A DNA stretch of 64,000 nt from Alphaproteobacteria bacterium (GTDB lineage: Bacteria; Pseudomonadota; Alphaproteobacteria; Micropepsales; Micropepsaceae): positions 1 to 64,000 of the forward strand of contig CANIHD010000012.1 in the NCBI GenBank assembly GCA_947467345.1, written 5' to 3'. Position 1 is the stretch's first letter. Each line of letters begins with the position of its first letter. Below the pieces are notes generated by a model. That model saw only the letters and a list, made by a program, of their open reading frames with translations. It was not told where the DNA came from and ran no database searches. Below are positions 8,541 to 18,697 of the stretch, piece after piece. The position numbers and the translations under genes are program-made.

Positions 8541-9533
8541 TTACGAGACCATCACCTTCGCCGCGGATTCGGGAAGCTCTTGGCCGAAGGCGCGTTGATA
8601 GAATTCCGCCACCGTCGCGCGTTCCAGCTCATCGCATTTGTTCAGGAACGTCACGCGGAAGGCGAAGCCGACATCGCCGAAGATGGTAGCGTTTTCCGCC
8701 CAGGTGATGACCGTGCGTGGGCTCATCACCGTCGAGATGTCGCCCGTCATGAAAGCGTTACGCGTCATGTCGGCGACACGCACCATGGCGGAAATCGTCT
8801 TCTTGCCTTCAGCCGTCATGTAGCTGGGCGATTTCGCCAGAACGATTTCGACCTCGGTGTCGTGGGACAAATAGTTCAACGTCACGACGATGTTCCAGCG
8901 GTCCATCTGTCCTTGGTTGATCTGCTGCGTGCCGTGATAAAGCCCGGACGTGTCGCCGAGGCCGACCGTATTGGCGGTCGAGAAAAGGCGGAACGCCGGA
9001 TGCGGACGGATGACGCGGTTCTGATCCAGAAGCGTCAGCTTGCCTTGCACTTCGAGCACACGCTGAATCACGAACATCACGTCGGGCCGCCCCGCGTCGT
9101 ATTCGTCGAACACGATCGCGACGGGATGCTGGATCGCCCACGGCAAAATGCCTTCGCGGAATTCGGTGATCTGCTTGCCGTCTTTTAGAACGATGGCGTC
9201 TTTGCCCACCAGATCGATACGGCTGATATGGCTGTCGAGATTGACGCGCACCATCGGCCAGTTCAGGCGCGCGGCGACCTGTTCAATATGGGTCGATTTC
9301 CCGGTGCCGTGATAGCCCTGCACCATGACGCGGCGATTGTGGGCGAAACCGGCAAGGATCGCGAGCGTCGTTTCGCGATCGAACACGTACGCCGTATCCA
9401 GATCGGGAACATATTCGCTGGGTTTCGAGAAGGCGGGCACGCTCATGGCCACGTCCAGGCCGAACGTGTTGCGCACATCCACCATCAAATCCGGGACAGC
9501 GGCAGCGCTAAGGCCGCTTTCGGGCGTAGTCAT
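8541..9533 (-). CDS. cobS: Cobaltochelatase AAA+ subunit CobS
   Basis: A 330-residue MoxR-like AAA+ ATPase. Walker A GYHGTGKS lies at residues 73-80 and Walker B IVFDEYD at 140-146, followed by a sensor region ([13 protein letters not shown]). CobS forms a ring with CobT that powers CobN. The gene lies 44 nt after the J-domain gene and six bases before cobT, a tight leftward operon whose order (J-domain, cobS, cobT) is common in alphaproteobacteria. It ends with a normal TAA. Identity is firm from motifs, length and the paired cobT. Confidence 0.96.
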   Translation of the reverse strand: MTTPESGLSAAAVPDLMVDVRNTFGLDVAMSVPAFSKPSEYVPDLDTAYVFDRETTLAILAGFAHNRRVMVQGYHGTGKSTHIEQVAARLNWPMVRVNLDSHISRIDLVGKDAIVLKDGKQITEFREGILPWAIQHPVAIVFDEYDAGRPDVMFVIQRVLEVQGKLTLLDQNRVIRPHPAFRLFSTANTVGLGDTSGLYHGTQQINQGQMDRWNIVVTLNYLSHDTEVEIVLAKSPSYMTAEGKKTISAMVRVADMTRNAFMTGDISTVMSPRTVITWAENATIFGDVGFAFRVTFLNKCDELERATVAEFYQRAFGQELPESAAKVMVS

Positions 9534-9577
9534 GTTCTATCCGTCATTCGCTGGAGTTTCGGGGCAGGAAGATCAGT

Positions 9578-10201
9578 TCAAGATGCCTTACGCACAAATC
9601 CAGTATCGCGCAAATGTCCGTAAGCCTTGATGACTGCGCGCAATCGGTCCTCGGTGCTGCGGTCGCCGCCATTGGCATCCGGATGGAACCGTTTGACCAA
9701 TTCCTTGTAGCGCGCCCGAACTTCTAAAGAGGTGGCGATTTCCTCGAGATTTAGGATCGCCAGCGCGTCCAACTGGCCCTTGGTCAGATGGCTTTGGCGC
9801 GGTTTTACCGGCGCCTCGGTGCTGCCCTCGAATGCCGCGTTGCCATCCTGAACATGGTAGTTCCAGACAGGATCCGGCCGGGCCTTGTCGCCGGCCGCGC
9901 GTTTACCCAGCGGCCAAGTGGGGCGGTGCCCGGTGAGGGACTCGACGCAATAGCGCTGGATGTCGTCGTCGCTCATCCCGGCGAAGAAATCCCAGCTTTC
10001 GTTATGGACCTTGAGATGGGCGCGGCAGAGCCAGACGCGCTCTTCCATCTTATCGCGCGATTTGGGAACACGCGTTTCGGCTTCGCCCACGCATCCGGGT
10101 GCCGAGCAGCGCTCAACTTTTTTCTTCGCCTTTTTCGGGACATCCGGATTGATACGGATGTCGATCCCGAATTTGGGCCTGTAACGCTTCGGGTCAGCCA
10201 T
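9578..10201 (-). CDS. J-domain protein with C-terminal DnaJ domain
   Basis: A 207-residue protein whose J domain is at the C-terminus (about residues 145-205), with the essential HPD motif at 173-175 in KRFHPDANGGD. J domains stimulate Hsp70 ATPase activity, so it should recruit DnaK. The N-terminal part has C32, C37, C59 and H62, spaced such that they might bind a metal, plus a basic stretch (KKAKKKVE); no known substrate domain is seen. It is divergent from bolA and heads the leftward cobS-cobT cluster, a conserved alphaproteobacterial arrangement. Whether it serves cobaltochelatase assembly is speculation. Confidence 0.85.
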   Translation of the reverse strand: MADPKRYRPKFGIDIRINPDVPKKAKKKVERCSAPGCVGEAETRVPKSRDKMEERVWLCRAHLKVHNESWDFFAGMSDDDIQRYCVESLTGHRPTWPLGKRAAGDKARPDPVWNYHVQDGNAAFEGSTEAPVKPRQSHLTKGQLDALAILNLEEIATSLEVRARYKELVKRFHPDANGGDRSTEDRLRAVIKAYGHLRDTGFVRKAS

Positions 10202-10282
10202 CGGTCAATTATGGGGTGTGATGTATAAAAGACAAGAAAACGAAGAACTTGACAGATGCGGCGCGGGCAGGTTCAAGGCCCC

Positions 10283-10564
10283 ATGACAGGTGTTTCGCAA
10301 GCGATCCGCGAGAAATTGACGGCGGCCTTGGCGCCGAGCGAACTCGATGTCATCGACGAGAGCGCTTTGCATGCGGGACATTCCGGCGCCCGTCCCGGCG
10401 GCGACACGCATTTTCGCATCCGCGTTGTGGCATCGGCGTTTCAGGGGCGCAGCCGGGTGGAGCGGCAGCGCCTTGTCTACGCCGCGCTGGAAGGGGAAAT
10501 CGCCGGTGGCGTCCACGCCTTGGCCCTGACCACCTTGACGCCCGAAGAAGCCGCAAAGCGCTAA
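10283..10564 (+). CDS. bolA: BolA family protein
   Basis: A 93-residue BolA-like protein: MTGVSQAIREKLTAAL, then ESALHAGHSGARPGGDTHFRI and a C-terminal GGVHALALTTLTPEEA. The histidine in the GHSG segment and the invariant C-terminal His are those that bind iron-sulfur clusters with monothiol glutaredoxins. BolA proteins act in iron regulation, cluster trafficking and morphology. ATG 10283 is preferred; an in-frame upstream start would add nine residues. It is divergent from the J-domain gene across 80 bases and convergent with aroB, with 11 bases between stops. It ends in a normal TAA. Confidence 0.92.
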   Translation: MTGVSQAIREKLTAALAPSELDVIDESALHAGHSGARPGGDTHFRIRVVASAFQGRSRVERQRLVYAALEGEIAGGVHALALTTLTPEEAAKR

Positions 10565-10575
10565 TCGGTGCGCGC

Positions 10576-11688
10576 TCAACCTTCGCGCAAGACGGCCAGC
10601 ACGGCGTCCTCCGGGACGTCGTGGCTTACAAAGGCCTCGCCGATCTTGCGTGCCAGAATAAACGTCATCTGTCCGCCCAGCGCCTTTTTGTCGTGACGCA
10701 TATGTCCGAGCAGAGCTGCGGCGTCCGGGCGCGGTCCGGAGATTTGGTCAATCCGCGTCAAAAGACCGGCTTCGGCGAAATGTTTCTCGACACGCTGTGA
10801 GTCAGCCGGCGGCAAAAGGCCCAGCCGCGCCGAGAGTTTGAACGCCAGCACGCAACCCATCGCCACGCCCTCGCCATGAATGAGGCGGTCGGAAAAATCC
10901 GTGGCGGCTTCCAGCGCGTGCCCGAATGTATGACCAAGATTTAATAGTGCGCGGTCGCCATTTTCGCGTTCGTCGCGCGCCACGATCGCCGCTTTCATGG
11001 TGCAGGAATGCGCAACGGCGTGCGTGATCGCCTTGGCGTCGCCGCTCAGCGCACTGCGCCCATTTACTTCCAACCACGCAAAAAACGCGGCGTCGCCAAG
11101 AAGCCCATATTTCACCACCTCGGCATAGCCGCCGAGCAACTCGCGCCGGGGCAGGGTGGAAAGCACTTCCGTATCGGCGAGAACGACACGCGGCTGATGA
11201 AACGCGCCGATCAGATTCTTTCCCTGCCGTGTGTTGATCGCTGTCTTGCCACCGACCGACGAATCCACCTGCGACAGCAGCGTTGTCGGCACCTGCGCGA
11301 AATCGACACCGCGCTTGAGAATAGATGCCGCGAATCCGGTCAGATCGCCGATGACGCCGCCGCCAAGCGCGACAATCAATCCGCCGCGCTCGACGCCCAA
11401 TTTGAGCAAAGCTTCGCTGAGCTGTTCCAACTGTTCAAAGCTTTTGCTGTGCTCGCCCGGCGGCAGAACGATGGGTGCCGGAACGAGGCCCGCTGCTTCC
11501 AGGCCTGACGCGAATTGCGGGTAGTGAAGCTGCGCGACATTCTCATCGGTGACCACCGGCAGCGGACGCGACCGCGACGTCTTCGCGATGTGCGGCAGAA
11601 GCAGCCTTCCGGCATCGCCGAGAAGATCGGGGCCGATATGCACGTCGTAAGAGCGCTCGCCGAGCGAGACGGGTACGGTGACGCTCAT
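10576..11688 (-). CDS. aroB: 3-Dehydroquinate synthase AroB
   Basis: A 370-residue NAD- and metal-dependent enzyme converting DAHP to 3-dehydroquinate, step two of the shikimate pathway. The family motifs GGGVIGDLTGFAAS (nucleotide binding), QVPTTLLSQVDSSVGGKTAIN and GHTFGHALEAAT (metal-binding His) are intact. Its ATG overlaps the aroK TGA by four bases, so translation is probably coupled. The pair aroK-aroB is a standard proteobacterial operon. Length is normal and nothing is unusual. Confidence 0.97.
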   Translation of the reverse strand: MSVTVPVSLGERSYDVHIGPDLLGDAGRLLLPHIAKTSRSRPLPVVTDENVAQLHYPQFASGLEAAGLVPAPIVLPPGEHSKSFEQLEQLSEALLKLGVERGGLIVALGGGVIGDLTGFAASILKRGVDFAQVPTTLLSQVDSSVGGKTAINTRQGKNLIGAFHQPRVVLADTEVLSTLPRRELLGGYAEVVKYGLLGDAAFFAWLEVNGRSALSGDAKAITHAVAHSCTMKAAIVARDERENGDRALLNLGHTFGHALEAATDFSDRLIHGEGVAMGCVLAFKLSARLGLLPPADSQRVEKHFAEAGLLTRIDQISGPRPDAAALLGHMRHDKKALGGQMTFILARKIGEAFVSHDVPEDAVLAVLREG

Positions 11689-12221
11689 GTCGGCTCGCCG
11701 TTCATGAATGGCTCGACGGCTGCGATGATTCGTTTCACGACAATATCCTGTGGGCCATCGTCGGAAATGACGATGACATCGGCTTCGGCATAAACGGGCT
11801 CACGTATTTTCAAAAGTGCTTCAATCTTGGCGCGCGGATCGGTGTTGCGCAAAAGCGGCCGCGTATCCTTACGTGAGACCCGGCTGACCAGAAGCTCGAT
11901 ATCGGCTTTCAACCACACGGACACAGCATGTTCTTTGATGCGGGTGCGCGTGTCGGGGTCCATAAACGCGCCGCCACCCGTGGCCAAGACATGCGGCGCT
12001 TCTTCCAGCAGCCGGGACAACACCTTACGTTCGCCGTCGCGAAACGCTTCTTCGCCGAACAGCTCGAATATGTCGCTGACGGTGCATCCCGCGGCGGCCT
12101 CGATCTCGTGATCGGCGTCGCGGAACTGAACGCCCAGCGCCCCGGCCAAGCGGCGGCCGACGGATGTCTTGCCGGCACCCATCATTCCCACCAGTACCAA
12201 TGTCTTACTGAGGCGTTTCAT
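11685..12221 (-). CDS. aroK: Shikimate kinase AroK
   Basis: A 178-residue P-loop kinase that phosphorylates shikimate at the 3-hydroxyl. The P-loop GMMGAGKTS is at residues 12-20, the DADHEIE segment supplies the shikimate-binding Asp, and GGGAF lies about residue 80. It is the first gene of the leftward aroK-aroB operon and overlaps aroB by ATGA. It is divergent from the small membrane protein gene at 12355; the 130 bases between should hold both promoters, but no box pair is clear. Confidence 0.96.
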   Translation of the reverse strand: MKRLSKTLVLVGMMGAGKTSVGRRLAGALGVQFRDADHEIEAAAGCTVSDIFELFGEEAFRDGERKVLSRLLEEAPHVLATGGGAFMDPDTRTRIKEHAVSVWLKADIELLVSRVSRKDTRPLLRNTDPRAKIEALLKIREPVYAEADVIVISDDGPQDIVVKRIIAAVEPFMNGEPT

Positions 12222-12354
12222 GGCTGCGCCTCGCTTACACCGGATGCCTTACTCTCGCCAGCTTGACTTGGCAGTATGGTCCTTGGCTTATCTGCGCATG
12301 ACTGCTTCGGTCGTTCTGAGCGAAGCGATGCAGAAGATTATTTGAGGAGTTTCC

Positions 12355-12492
12355 ATGGCTTGGAAGCTGCTGATCGGCGTGATGGTGATTCTGATTCTGG
12401 CGGCTGCGGGGCTGACATTCTACGGCTCCCAGGTCACGCCCACTCAGACACCGGTCGAGCAAGTCGTACCCAATGAGCGCCTTGGCAACTGA
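12355..12492 (+). CDS. Small single-span membrane protein, 45 residues
   Basis: This short gene begins MAWKLLIGVMVILILAAAGL, so residues 4-23 form one transmembrane helix, followed by a short polar tail ending NERLGN. The start has an excellent ribosome site (GAGGAGT at 12344-12350), better than most in the window, which is the main reason to believe it. It overlaps the next gene by 20 bases and probably sits in one transcript with it and xerD. I recognise no family. Its hydrophobic helix and unusually good ribosome site suggest a real small membrane protein of unknown role. Confidence 0.6.
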   Translation: MAWKLLIGVMVILILAAAGLTFYGSQVTPTQTPVEQVVPNERLGN

Positions 12493-13750
12493 CATGTGGG
12501 GGCTGGCAGCTTTTGCTCTGGCCGTCTGCCTTCTCGGAGGCGCCGCGAACGTCTCCGCCGCGAATGCCCAAGCCGCCGACGGCTTCCCCGAGCAATTGCA
12601 ACCGCAGCTTCGTCCCGGACGCGTTGCTGATGCGGTTGCTGTGGGTGACCTCGGAACGGTCGAAGGCCCAATCGCGGGTACGTTGACAGACACCGATGGC
12701 GGCCTTGGCCGTGACATGTGGGGGCCGACCGAACGCGCCATCGTGGAGGCGATTCTCGCCCAAGCGCCGGTGACATCGCCTTCCTCCACCGGCCGGCTGC
12801 TGCTGCGCAAATTGCTGCTGACGGCGGCACCGCCGCCCACGGGACGCGCGCAAGGCGCCTTCAACGCGCTGCGCATTCGCAAGCTTCTCGAAGGCGGTTT
12901 CGTCGCGGATGCTGCCGACCTCGCGCGCAACGTGCGCAGCACCGACATCACGACACAGCAAGCGCAGGCTGAAGCTTTTCTTTATGCCGCGCGCGATGCC
13001 GACGCCTGTGGCGAAGCAACGCTTCAACGCATGCAGGGCGGCGAAAGTTTCTGGATAGAACTTCGCGCCTATTGCTATGCGCTCGCCGCTGACGAACCGG
13101 CGCTGGAACTGACCCGCGCGGTGATGGAGCAGCAAGGTATTGTCGAAGGCGGATTTCTCTCGCTAGTCGATGCGCTTCTGGGTCGAGCCGTGCCGGACAT
13201 CGCGCCCATCGTGGAGCCCGATGCGATTGCTTTGCGCCTTTTCGCGCGGCGGTGGTTCGATATTTTGCCCCCCACGAGTCCGGATCGTGCCGCGCCCTAT
13301 TTGCGTGTCGTATTTGCGTTTGCCGTGCCCGACGATCCGCGCAGCGCCGGACTCCCGCTGGCGCTTACAGATCTCGCTATGCATGCCACCGCGCGCGACG
13401 CGAGCCCTGTCATGCTCCTGCGCGCTGCAATGGCTCTTGGTCTTTTTGAGGCGACTGGGCGCGATATGCCGCCCGATGCGCGCACACGCGTCGCGCCGCT
13501 GCTGCAAATGCGTCATGCGGGCACGCGCCCCTCTCAATTGGCGCTGCAGCGCATCGATGCCGCTGCGCTAGCCGGCAGGCGCGGCGAAGTCATGTTGGGT
13601 ACCATCGATGCGCTGGGGCCAAAGGGTCCCCGCGATTTACCGCCGGAGGTCATCGTTCGTCTGGTTCGGGCGCTGCGCACCGCAGGGATTAACGATGGCG
13701 CCCGTGCGCTGACCAATGAAGCGCTGCTGACGCACTCGACCGGCACCTAG
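12473..13750 (+). CDS. Uncharacterised exported protein upstream of xerD
   Basis: A 425-residue protein with a signal sequence (MWGLAAFALAVCLLGGAANVSA). The mature part is rich in Ala, Leu, Arg and Asp, looks all-helical and has two cysteines near residues 183 and 203. I recognise no domain; the helical, repeat-like composition may resemble a TPR-type scaffold. It overlaps the 45-residue membrane protein gene by 20 bases and its TAG abuts the xerD ATG with no gap, so the three genes are probably cotranscribed. That stop is clearly functional. Function unknown. Confidence 0.65.
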   Translation: MSALATDMWGLAAFALAVCLLGGAANVSAANAQAADGFPEQLQPQLRPGRVADAVAVGDLGTVEGPIAGTLTDTDGGLGRDMWGPTERAIVEAILAQAPVTSPSSTGRLLLRKLLLTAAPPPTGRAQGAFNALRIRKLLEGGFVADAADLARNVRSTDITTQQAQAEAFLYAARDADACGEATLQRMQGGESFWIELRAYCYALAADEPALELTRAVMEQQGIVEGGFLSLVDALLGRAVPDIAPIVEPDAIALRLFARRWFDILPPTSPDRAAPYLRVVFAFAVPDDPRSAGLPLALTDLAMHATARDASPVMLLRAAMALGLFEATGRDMPPDARTRVAPLLQMRHAGTRPSQLALQRIDAAALAGRRGEVMLGTIDALGPKGPRDLPPEVIVRLVRALRTAGINDGARALTNEALLTHSTGT

Positions 13751-14755
13751 ATGGGCGTTCCCAAAAAGATTACCGCGCGCCGCCCGAGCTCACGAGGCGA
13801 CGCCGCCCTCATTGAATCATTTCTGGATATGATGACCGCCGAACGCGGCGCCTCAGCCAACACGATCGATGCCTATCGCCGCGATCTGCTCGAACTTTCC
13901 GCTGCCGGCGCGCGCGCGGGGGTCGAACTGAAAACCGCAACCCGCGAACATATTCGTAAGCATCTCGCGGCGTTGTCTGCTGCGGCGCTCAAACCCTCTT
14001 CGCAGGCGCGCAAAATGTCTGCGATGCGCCGCTTTTTCGGGTTTCTCTATAGCGAAGGTATTCGTTCCGACGATCCGTGCGGCGGTGTCGAAACTCCGCA
14101 TCTCAATCGTCCGTTGCCGAAAATTCTATCGGTGGAAGAGACGTTGGCCCTTATCGAAGCCGCGCGCGCGGCCGTCGGCAAAGACAACGAGCCGACCGCC
14201 GAAACAATCCGCCTCGTTCTGATTGTCGAGATGCTGTACGCGTCCGGACTTCGCATTTCCGAGCTTGTGGCGCTGCCATTGGCGTCGACACAGAAAGCCG
14301 AACGGTTTTTGCACATTCGCGGCAAAGGCGGGCGCGAGCGACTGGTGCCGCTTGGCGGTCACGCATTGGAAGCGTTGCACGCCTATCTTGAAATTCGTGA
14401 AGAGCTCATGCCGCGCGGACGCCTTGGCGAAGCCGCGGCGCGTTATCTATTCCCATCGCGCGGCGTCACCGGCCATCTTACGCGCCGCCGCTGTCATCAA
14501 TTGCTGAAAGAACTTGCCGTGCGCGCCGGCATCGATCCCGAACGTCTCTCGCCGCATGTCCTGCGGCATGCATTCGCGACCCATCTTGTCGAAGGCGGCG
14601 CGGATTTGCGCAGCATCCAGACCATGCTGGGTCATGCCGACATTGCGACTACGCAGATTTACACCCATGTCGCGCAGGATCGTTTGAAGCGCACGGTGGA
14701 ATCGGCGCATCCCCTATCAAAATCGAAGGGTTCGGTGCGGCCTCAGCGCACCTGA
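13751..14755 (+). CDS. xerD: Site-specific tyrosine recombinase XerD
   Basis: A 334-residue tyrosine recombinase that, with XerC at the dif site, resolves chromosome dimers. Residues 18-100 are the SAM-like core-binding domain. The catalytic set is complete: R168 (ASGLRISEL), K192 (GKGGRER), H269 and R272 (HVLRHAFATH), H295 (LGHADI) and nucleophile Y304 (TQIYTHV). Length and context (next to aroK and accA) suit a chromosomal XerD rather than a phage integrase. It starts directly after the preceding stop. Confidence 0.93.
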   Translation: MGVPKKITARRPSSRGDAALIESFLDMMTAERGASANTIDAYRRDLLELSAAGARAGVELKTATREHIRKHLAALSAAALKPSSQARKMSAMRRFFGFLYSEGIRSDDPCGGVETPHLNRPLPKILSVEETLALIEAARAAVGKDNEPTAETIRLVLIVEMLYASGLRISELVALPLASTQKAERFLHIRGKGGRERLVPLGGHALEALHAYLEIREELMPRGRLGEAAARYLFPSRGVTGHLTRRRCHQLLKELAVRAGIDPERLSPHVLRHAFATHLVEGGADLRSIQTMLGHADIATTQIYTHVAQDRLKRTVESAHPLSKSKGSVRPQRT

Positions 14756-14876
14756 ATCCTGCAATCCTTGATATTTTAAGGTTTAAACTCCTCTTGTACC
14801 GGCCCTTTAAAATCTGTCGTTTGACTTTGGTGGACCCGCTTGCCATCGTTCCGCGTACCCTAAATTCCCTAGGTAA

Positions 14877-15836
14877 ATGAACGTCTTTCTCGAATTCGAA
14901 AAGCCGATTGCCGAACTCGAAGGCAAGATTCAGGACTTGCGCCAGCTCGGTGCGCAGGGCCAAGCCGTCTCCATCGACGACGAGATTCAGCGACTGCAAT
15001 CCAAGGTCAATCAGCTCGTCGCCGAGATCTATTCGCGCCTGACGCCATGGCAGAAAACCTTGGTCGCGCGTCATCCGGCGCGGCCGCATTTCTCCGATTA
15101 TGTCGCGCGGCTGGTGGCGGAATTCACGCCGCTCGCGGGCGACCGTTTGTTCGGCGAAGACAAAGCCATTGTCGCGGGGCTGGGCCGCTTTCGCGGGCGC
15201 CCCGTTGCCGTCATCGGTCATGAGAAGGGCAACGACACCAAGTCTCGCCTCAAACACAATTTCGGAATGGCGATGCCGGAAGGCTATCGCAAGGTTCTAC
15301 GAATCACCGAGCTCGCCGACCGCTTCGGTCTACCGGTCATTTCGCTGATCGATACGGCCGGGGCCTATCCCGGTATCGGCGCCGAAGAGCGCGGGCAGGC
15401 GGAAGCGATTGCGCGTTCGACGCAGGCTTGCCTCGGCGTGCGCACGCCGTTTGTCGCGACGGTCATCGGCGAAGGCGGATCCGGTGGTGCCGTAGCCATT
15501 GCGGCGGCGAATGTCGTTCTTATGCTGCAGCACTCTATTTATTCGGTGATTTCGCCGGAGGGCTGCGCCTCCATTCTCTGGCGCAATTCCGACAAGGCCG
15601 CCGACGCCGCGGCGGCGATGAAAATTACCGCGCAAGATCTGTTGGAAATGAAGATCATCGACGGGATTATTCCCGAGCCCGTCGGCGGCGCGCACCGCGC
15701 CCCCGACGATGCAATCGACGCGGTCGGCGATGCCATCGAAAAAGCCTTGCGCGAATTGAGCGCCTTCGGTCCGGACGAGCTCCGCCGCATGCGGCGCGAG
15801 AAATATCTCCAGATCGGACGCTTAGAGCCGGCGTGA
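14877..15836 (+). CDS. accA: Acetyl-CoA carboxylase carboxyltransferase subunit alpha
   Basis: A 319-residue subunit of the carboxyltransferase that makes malonyl-CoA for fatty acid synthesis, acting with AccD. The N-terminal coiled segment (FLEFEKPIAELEGKI) and the acyl-CoA binding core with GRFRGRPVAVIGHEKG, DTAGAYPGIGAEERGQAEAI and EGGSGGAVAI are canonical. ATG 14877 is the family start. It lies 121 bases after xerD and faces secA across a 35-base convergent gap with a GC-rich hairpin. Confidence 0.97.
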   Translation: MNVFLEFEKPIAELEGKIQDLRQLGAQGQAVSIDDEIQRLQSKVNQLVAEIYSRLTPWQKTLVARHPARPHFSDYVARLVAEFTPLAGDRLFGEDKAIVAGLGRFRGRPVAVIGHEKGNDTKSRLKHNFGMAMPEGYRKVLRITELADRFGLPVISLIDTAGAYPGIGAEERGQAEAIARSTQACLGVRTPFVATVIGEGGSGGAVAIAAANVVLMLQHSIYSVISPEGCASILWRNSDKAADAAAAMKITAQDLLEMKIIDGIIPEPVGGAHRAPDDAIDAVGDAIEKALRELSAFGPDELRRMRREKYLQIGRLEPA

Positions 15837-15859
15837 CGCGCTTCGCTTTCGCGAGCGCG
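15837..15859. terminator. GC-rich hairpin between accA and secA
   Basis: CGCGCTTCGC (15837-15846) pairs with GCGAGCGCG (15851-15859) with one bulged T and a TTTC loop, at the convergent accA/secA junction. Position and stability suit a bidirectional terminator, although there is no T-run. Confidence 0.5.
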
Positions 15860-15871
15860 CGTTGGCTTCGC

Positions 15872-18697
15872 TTAGGCGAGGGAGCCGTGGCAGTGCTTGT
15901 ATTTCTTGCCTGAACCGCACGGGCAGGCGGCATTCCTGCCGATTCTTCCCCATGTATTCGGATCATTTTGATCGAACGCCATCTCTGGCGCATTCAGCCG
16001 CGGCGGGGCACTCATCTCATCTTCGCCGGTAAGCGGATTGATATGATGGGCTTCCATGCGCGGCAGCTCGCGTGTCTCGCTCGGCGGCGGCGCCACATTG
16101 ATCTGCACATGCATCAGCTGGCGAATGACGTTCAACCGCAGGCGCGCGAGAAGACCTTCAAACAGCGTGAGCGCTTCGCTCTTATATTCGTTTAGCGGAT
16201 CGCGCTGACTGTAGGCCCGAAGACCCACGAACTGACGTAGATGTTCCAACTGGACGATGTGTTCGCGCCAATCCTGATCGAGAATCTGGAGAAGAATGGC
16301 CTTCTCGATATAGCGCATGACGTCAGGCGTGAATTCGGCGGTGCGCTTGGCCGCTTTTTCTTCGACGTGCTTCGTGATGCGTTCGCGAATTTCTTCGTCG
16401 GCAATGCCTTCTTCCTTCACCCACTCGGTGATCGGAAGTGCAATGCCGAAGGTCGTTTCGACGTCGCTCTGAAGTTCCACCGCATTCCAATTTTCGGCAT
16501 AGGCGCTTTCCGGGATGGCGCGGGTGACCATTTCGTCGATCACCTGACCGCGCATATCGGCGACGATTTCCTCGACCTCGTTATTGCGCATGATGTCGAG
16601 GCGCTGCTCGAAGATCACCTTGCGCTGGTCGTTCAGCACGTTGTCGAATTTGAGAACGTTTTTGCGCAGTTCGAAATTGCGCGCTTCGACCTTCTGCTGC
16701 GCTTTCTCGAGGGCCTTGTTCACCCATCTATGGGCAATGGCTTCGCCTTCCTGCAGGCCGAGGCTTTTCAGAATGGTGTCGATGCGCTCTGAACCGAAGA
16801 TGCGCATCAGATCGTCCTGCAACGACAGGAAGAATTTGGAGGCGCCCGGATCGCCCTGACGGCCCGAGCGGCCGCGCAACTGATTGTCGATACGCCGGCT
16901 TTCGTGACGCTCGGTGCCAAGAATGAAGAGGCCGCCGGCGGCGATCACCTTCTCTTTGTCTACCGCGAGTTCGGCGCGGAGACGCGCAATCGCTTCGGCG
17001 CGCTCGGTTTCGTCCACGATGTCGGCGAGTTCATTGCGAATGCGCATATCCAGATTGCCGCCGAGCTGAATATCGGTGCCGCGGCCGGCCATGTTGGTGG
17101 CGATGGTGATGCCGCCCGGAACGCCCGCTTGCGCAACGATGGCCGCTTCCTGCTCGTGGTAGCGCGCGTTGAGCACGTTATGGGGAAGGGGATTGGATTT
17201 GGACGCAATCGAAAGCAGATATTCACCCGTCCCTTGAAGCGAATCCGCCTGTTCCTTTTCCTTGGGCCCAAGGCTTTTGGCCTGCCGCAAGAGAAGCTCG
17301 CCGGTTTCGCGAATGTATTTATTGTCGCTCAGATGCTTGTCGAGTGTTTCCGATTTCTCGATCGAAACCGTGCCCACCAGAATTGGCTGGTTGCGGCGGT
17401 GGCACTCGGCGATTTGCGCCACGATAGCGCGCGTTTTTTCGTCGAAGGTGCGATAGACTTCGTCGTCATAATCGACGCGCTGGACGCCCCTATTTGTGGG
17501 AATTTCCACGACATCGAGATTGTAGATGTCCATGAATTCGGAGGCTTCGGTGTAAGCCGTGCCGGTCATCCCTGCGAGCTTCGAGTAAAGGCGGAAATAA
17601 TTCTGGAAGGTGATTGAAGCAAGAGTCACGTTCTCCGGCTGAATGAAAACGTGTTCTTTTGCTTCCAGCGCTTGATGCAGACCTTCCCCATAGCGGCGGC
17701 CTTCCATCATGCGGCCGGTGAATTCGTCGATGATTACGACCTTGTCCGACTTGACGATGTAGTCCTTGTCCTTCTGGAACAATTTGTGCGCCCGCAACGC
17801 CTGATTGACGTGGTGCACGACGGAAATATTGTTGATGTCGTAAAGGTCGCCTTCTTCGAGCGCGCCGGCTGCTTTCAGCAGCTCGACCATATGCTCGTTG
17901 CCTTCTTCGGTCAGCGTCACTTGGCGCTGTTTTTCGTCCAGCTCGAAATCGGCATCGACGAGATCCACCATCAACGCATCGATGGTGCGATAAAATTCCG
18001 ATTGATCGTCGGTCGGACCGGAAATGATCAGCGGCGTGCGCGCTTCATCGATCAGAATGGAGTCGACTTCGTCGACGATCGCGAAATGGTGTCCGCGCTG
18101 CGCCATCGTATCGACGCTGTATTTCATATTGTCGCGCAGATAATCGAAACCGAACTCGTTGTTGGTTCCGTAAGTCACGTCGCAGGCATAAGCCGCGCGG
18201 CGCTCCTCATCATTGAGCCCATGCACGATCACGCCGACCGACAGCCCGAGGAATTTGTAGACCTGACCCATCCAATCGGAGTCGCGCTTGGCCAGATAGT
18301 CGTTCACCGTCACGACGTGAACGCCCTTGCCGACGAGGGCGTTGAGATAGACTGGAAGGGTAGCGACAAGGGTTTTGCCCTCGCCGGTCTTCATTTCGGA
18401 AATCTGACCCTGGTGCAGGACGATGCCGCCCACCAGCTGAACGTCGAAATGGCGCTGACCGAGCGTGCGCTTGGCGCCCTCACGAACCGTGGCGAAGGCT
18501 TCCGGCAGAAGCGAGTCCAAGGTCTCGCCGTCGGCAAGGCGCTTGCGAAACTCCACGGTCTTGCCCCGCAGCGCCTCGTCGGAGAGCCCCACGAAATTCG
18601 GCTCCAGGGCATTGATGGCGGCGACAAGCGGGGCCTTCGACTTGACCTTCCGTTCGTTGGGAGAGCCAAAAATACGCGCCAGATTCAAGCCGAGCAT
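15872..18697 (-). CDS. secA: Preprotein translocase ATPase SecA
   Basis: A 941-residue motor that drives unfolded proteins through SecYEG. Walker A MKTGEGKT is at residues 102-109 and the DEAD-like [13 protein letters not shown] follows. The preprotein cross-linking region and second nucleotide-binding domain ([27 protein letters not shown]) are intact. The C-terminus ends in the zinc-binding SEC-C motif [14 protein letters not shown], used for SecB binding. The gene stands alone, divergent from argJ. It ends with a normal TAA. Confidence 0.99.
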   Translation of the reverse strand: MLGLNLARIFGSPNERKVKSKAPLVAAINALEPNFVGLSDEALRGKTVEFRKRLADGETLDSLLPEAFATVREGAKRTLGQRHFDVQLVGGIVLHQGQISEMKTGEGKTLVATLPVYLNALVGKGVHVVTVNDYLAKRDSDWMGQVYKFLGLSVGVIVHGLNDEERRAAYACDVTYGTNNEFGFDYLRDNMKYSVDTMAQRGHHFAIVDEVDSILIDEARTPLIISGPTDDQSEFYRTIDALMVDLVDADFELDEKQRQVTLTEEGNEHMVELLKAAGALEEGDLYDINNISVVHHVNQALRAHKLFQKDKDYIVKSDKVVIIDEFTGRMMEGRRYGEGLHQALEAKEHVFIQPENVTLASITFQNYFRLYSKLAGMTGTAYTEASEFMDIYNLDVVEIPTNRGVQRVDYDDEVYRTFDEKTRAIVAQIAECHRRNQPILVGTVSIEKSETLDKHLSDNKYIRETGELLLRQAKSLGPKEKEQADSLQGTGEYLLSIASKSNPLPHNVLNARYHEQEAAIVAQAGVPGGITIATNMAGRGTDIQLGGNLDMRIRNELADIVDETERAEAIARLRAELAVDKEKVIAAGGLFILGTERHESRRIDNQLRGRSGRQGDPGASKFFLSLQDDLMRIFGSERIDTILKSLGLQEGEAIAHRWVNKALEKAQQKVEARNFELRKNVLKFDNVLNDQRKVIFEQRLDIMRNNEVEEIVADMRGQVIDEMVTRAIPESAYAENWNAVELQSDVETTFGIALPITEWVKEEGIADEEIRERITKHVEEKAAKRTAEFTPDVMRYIEKAILLQILDQDWREHIVQLEHLRQFVGLRAYSQRDPLNEYKSEALTLFEGLLARLRLNVIRQLMHVQINVAPPPSETRELPRMEAHHINPLTGEDEMSAPPRLNAPEMAFDQNDPNTWGRIGRNAACPCGSGKKYKHCHGSLA

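Noticed and set aside
12262-12295. Sigma-54 site or sigma-70 promoter before the 45-residue membrane protein
   Set aside because: TGGCAGT...TTGGC does not keep the required GG/GC spacing, and TTGACT has no good -10 box at 16-18 bases.
13751-14755. Tyrosine recombinase as an integrase of a mobile island
   Set aside because: Length, complete XerD motifs and housekeeping neighbours fit the chromosomal XerD; there is no attachment site, tRNA or cargo.
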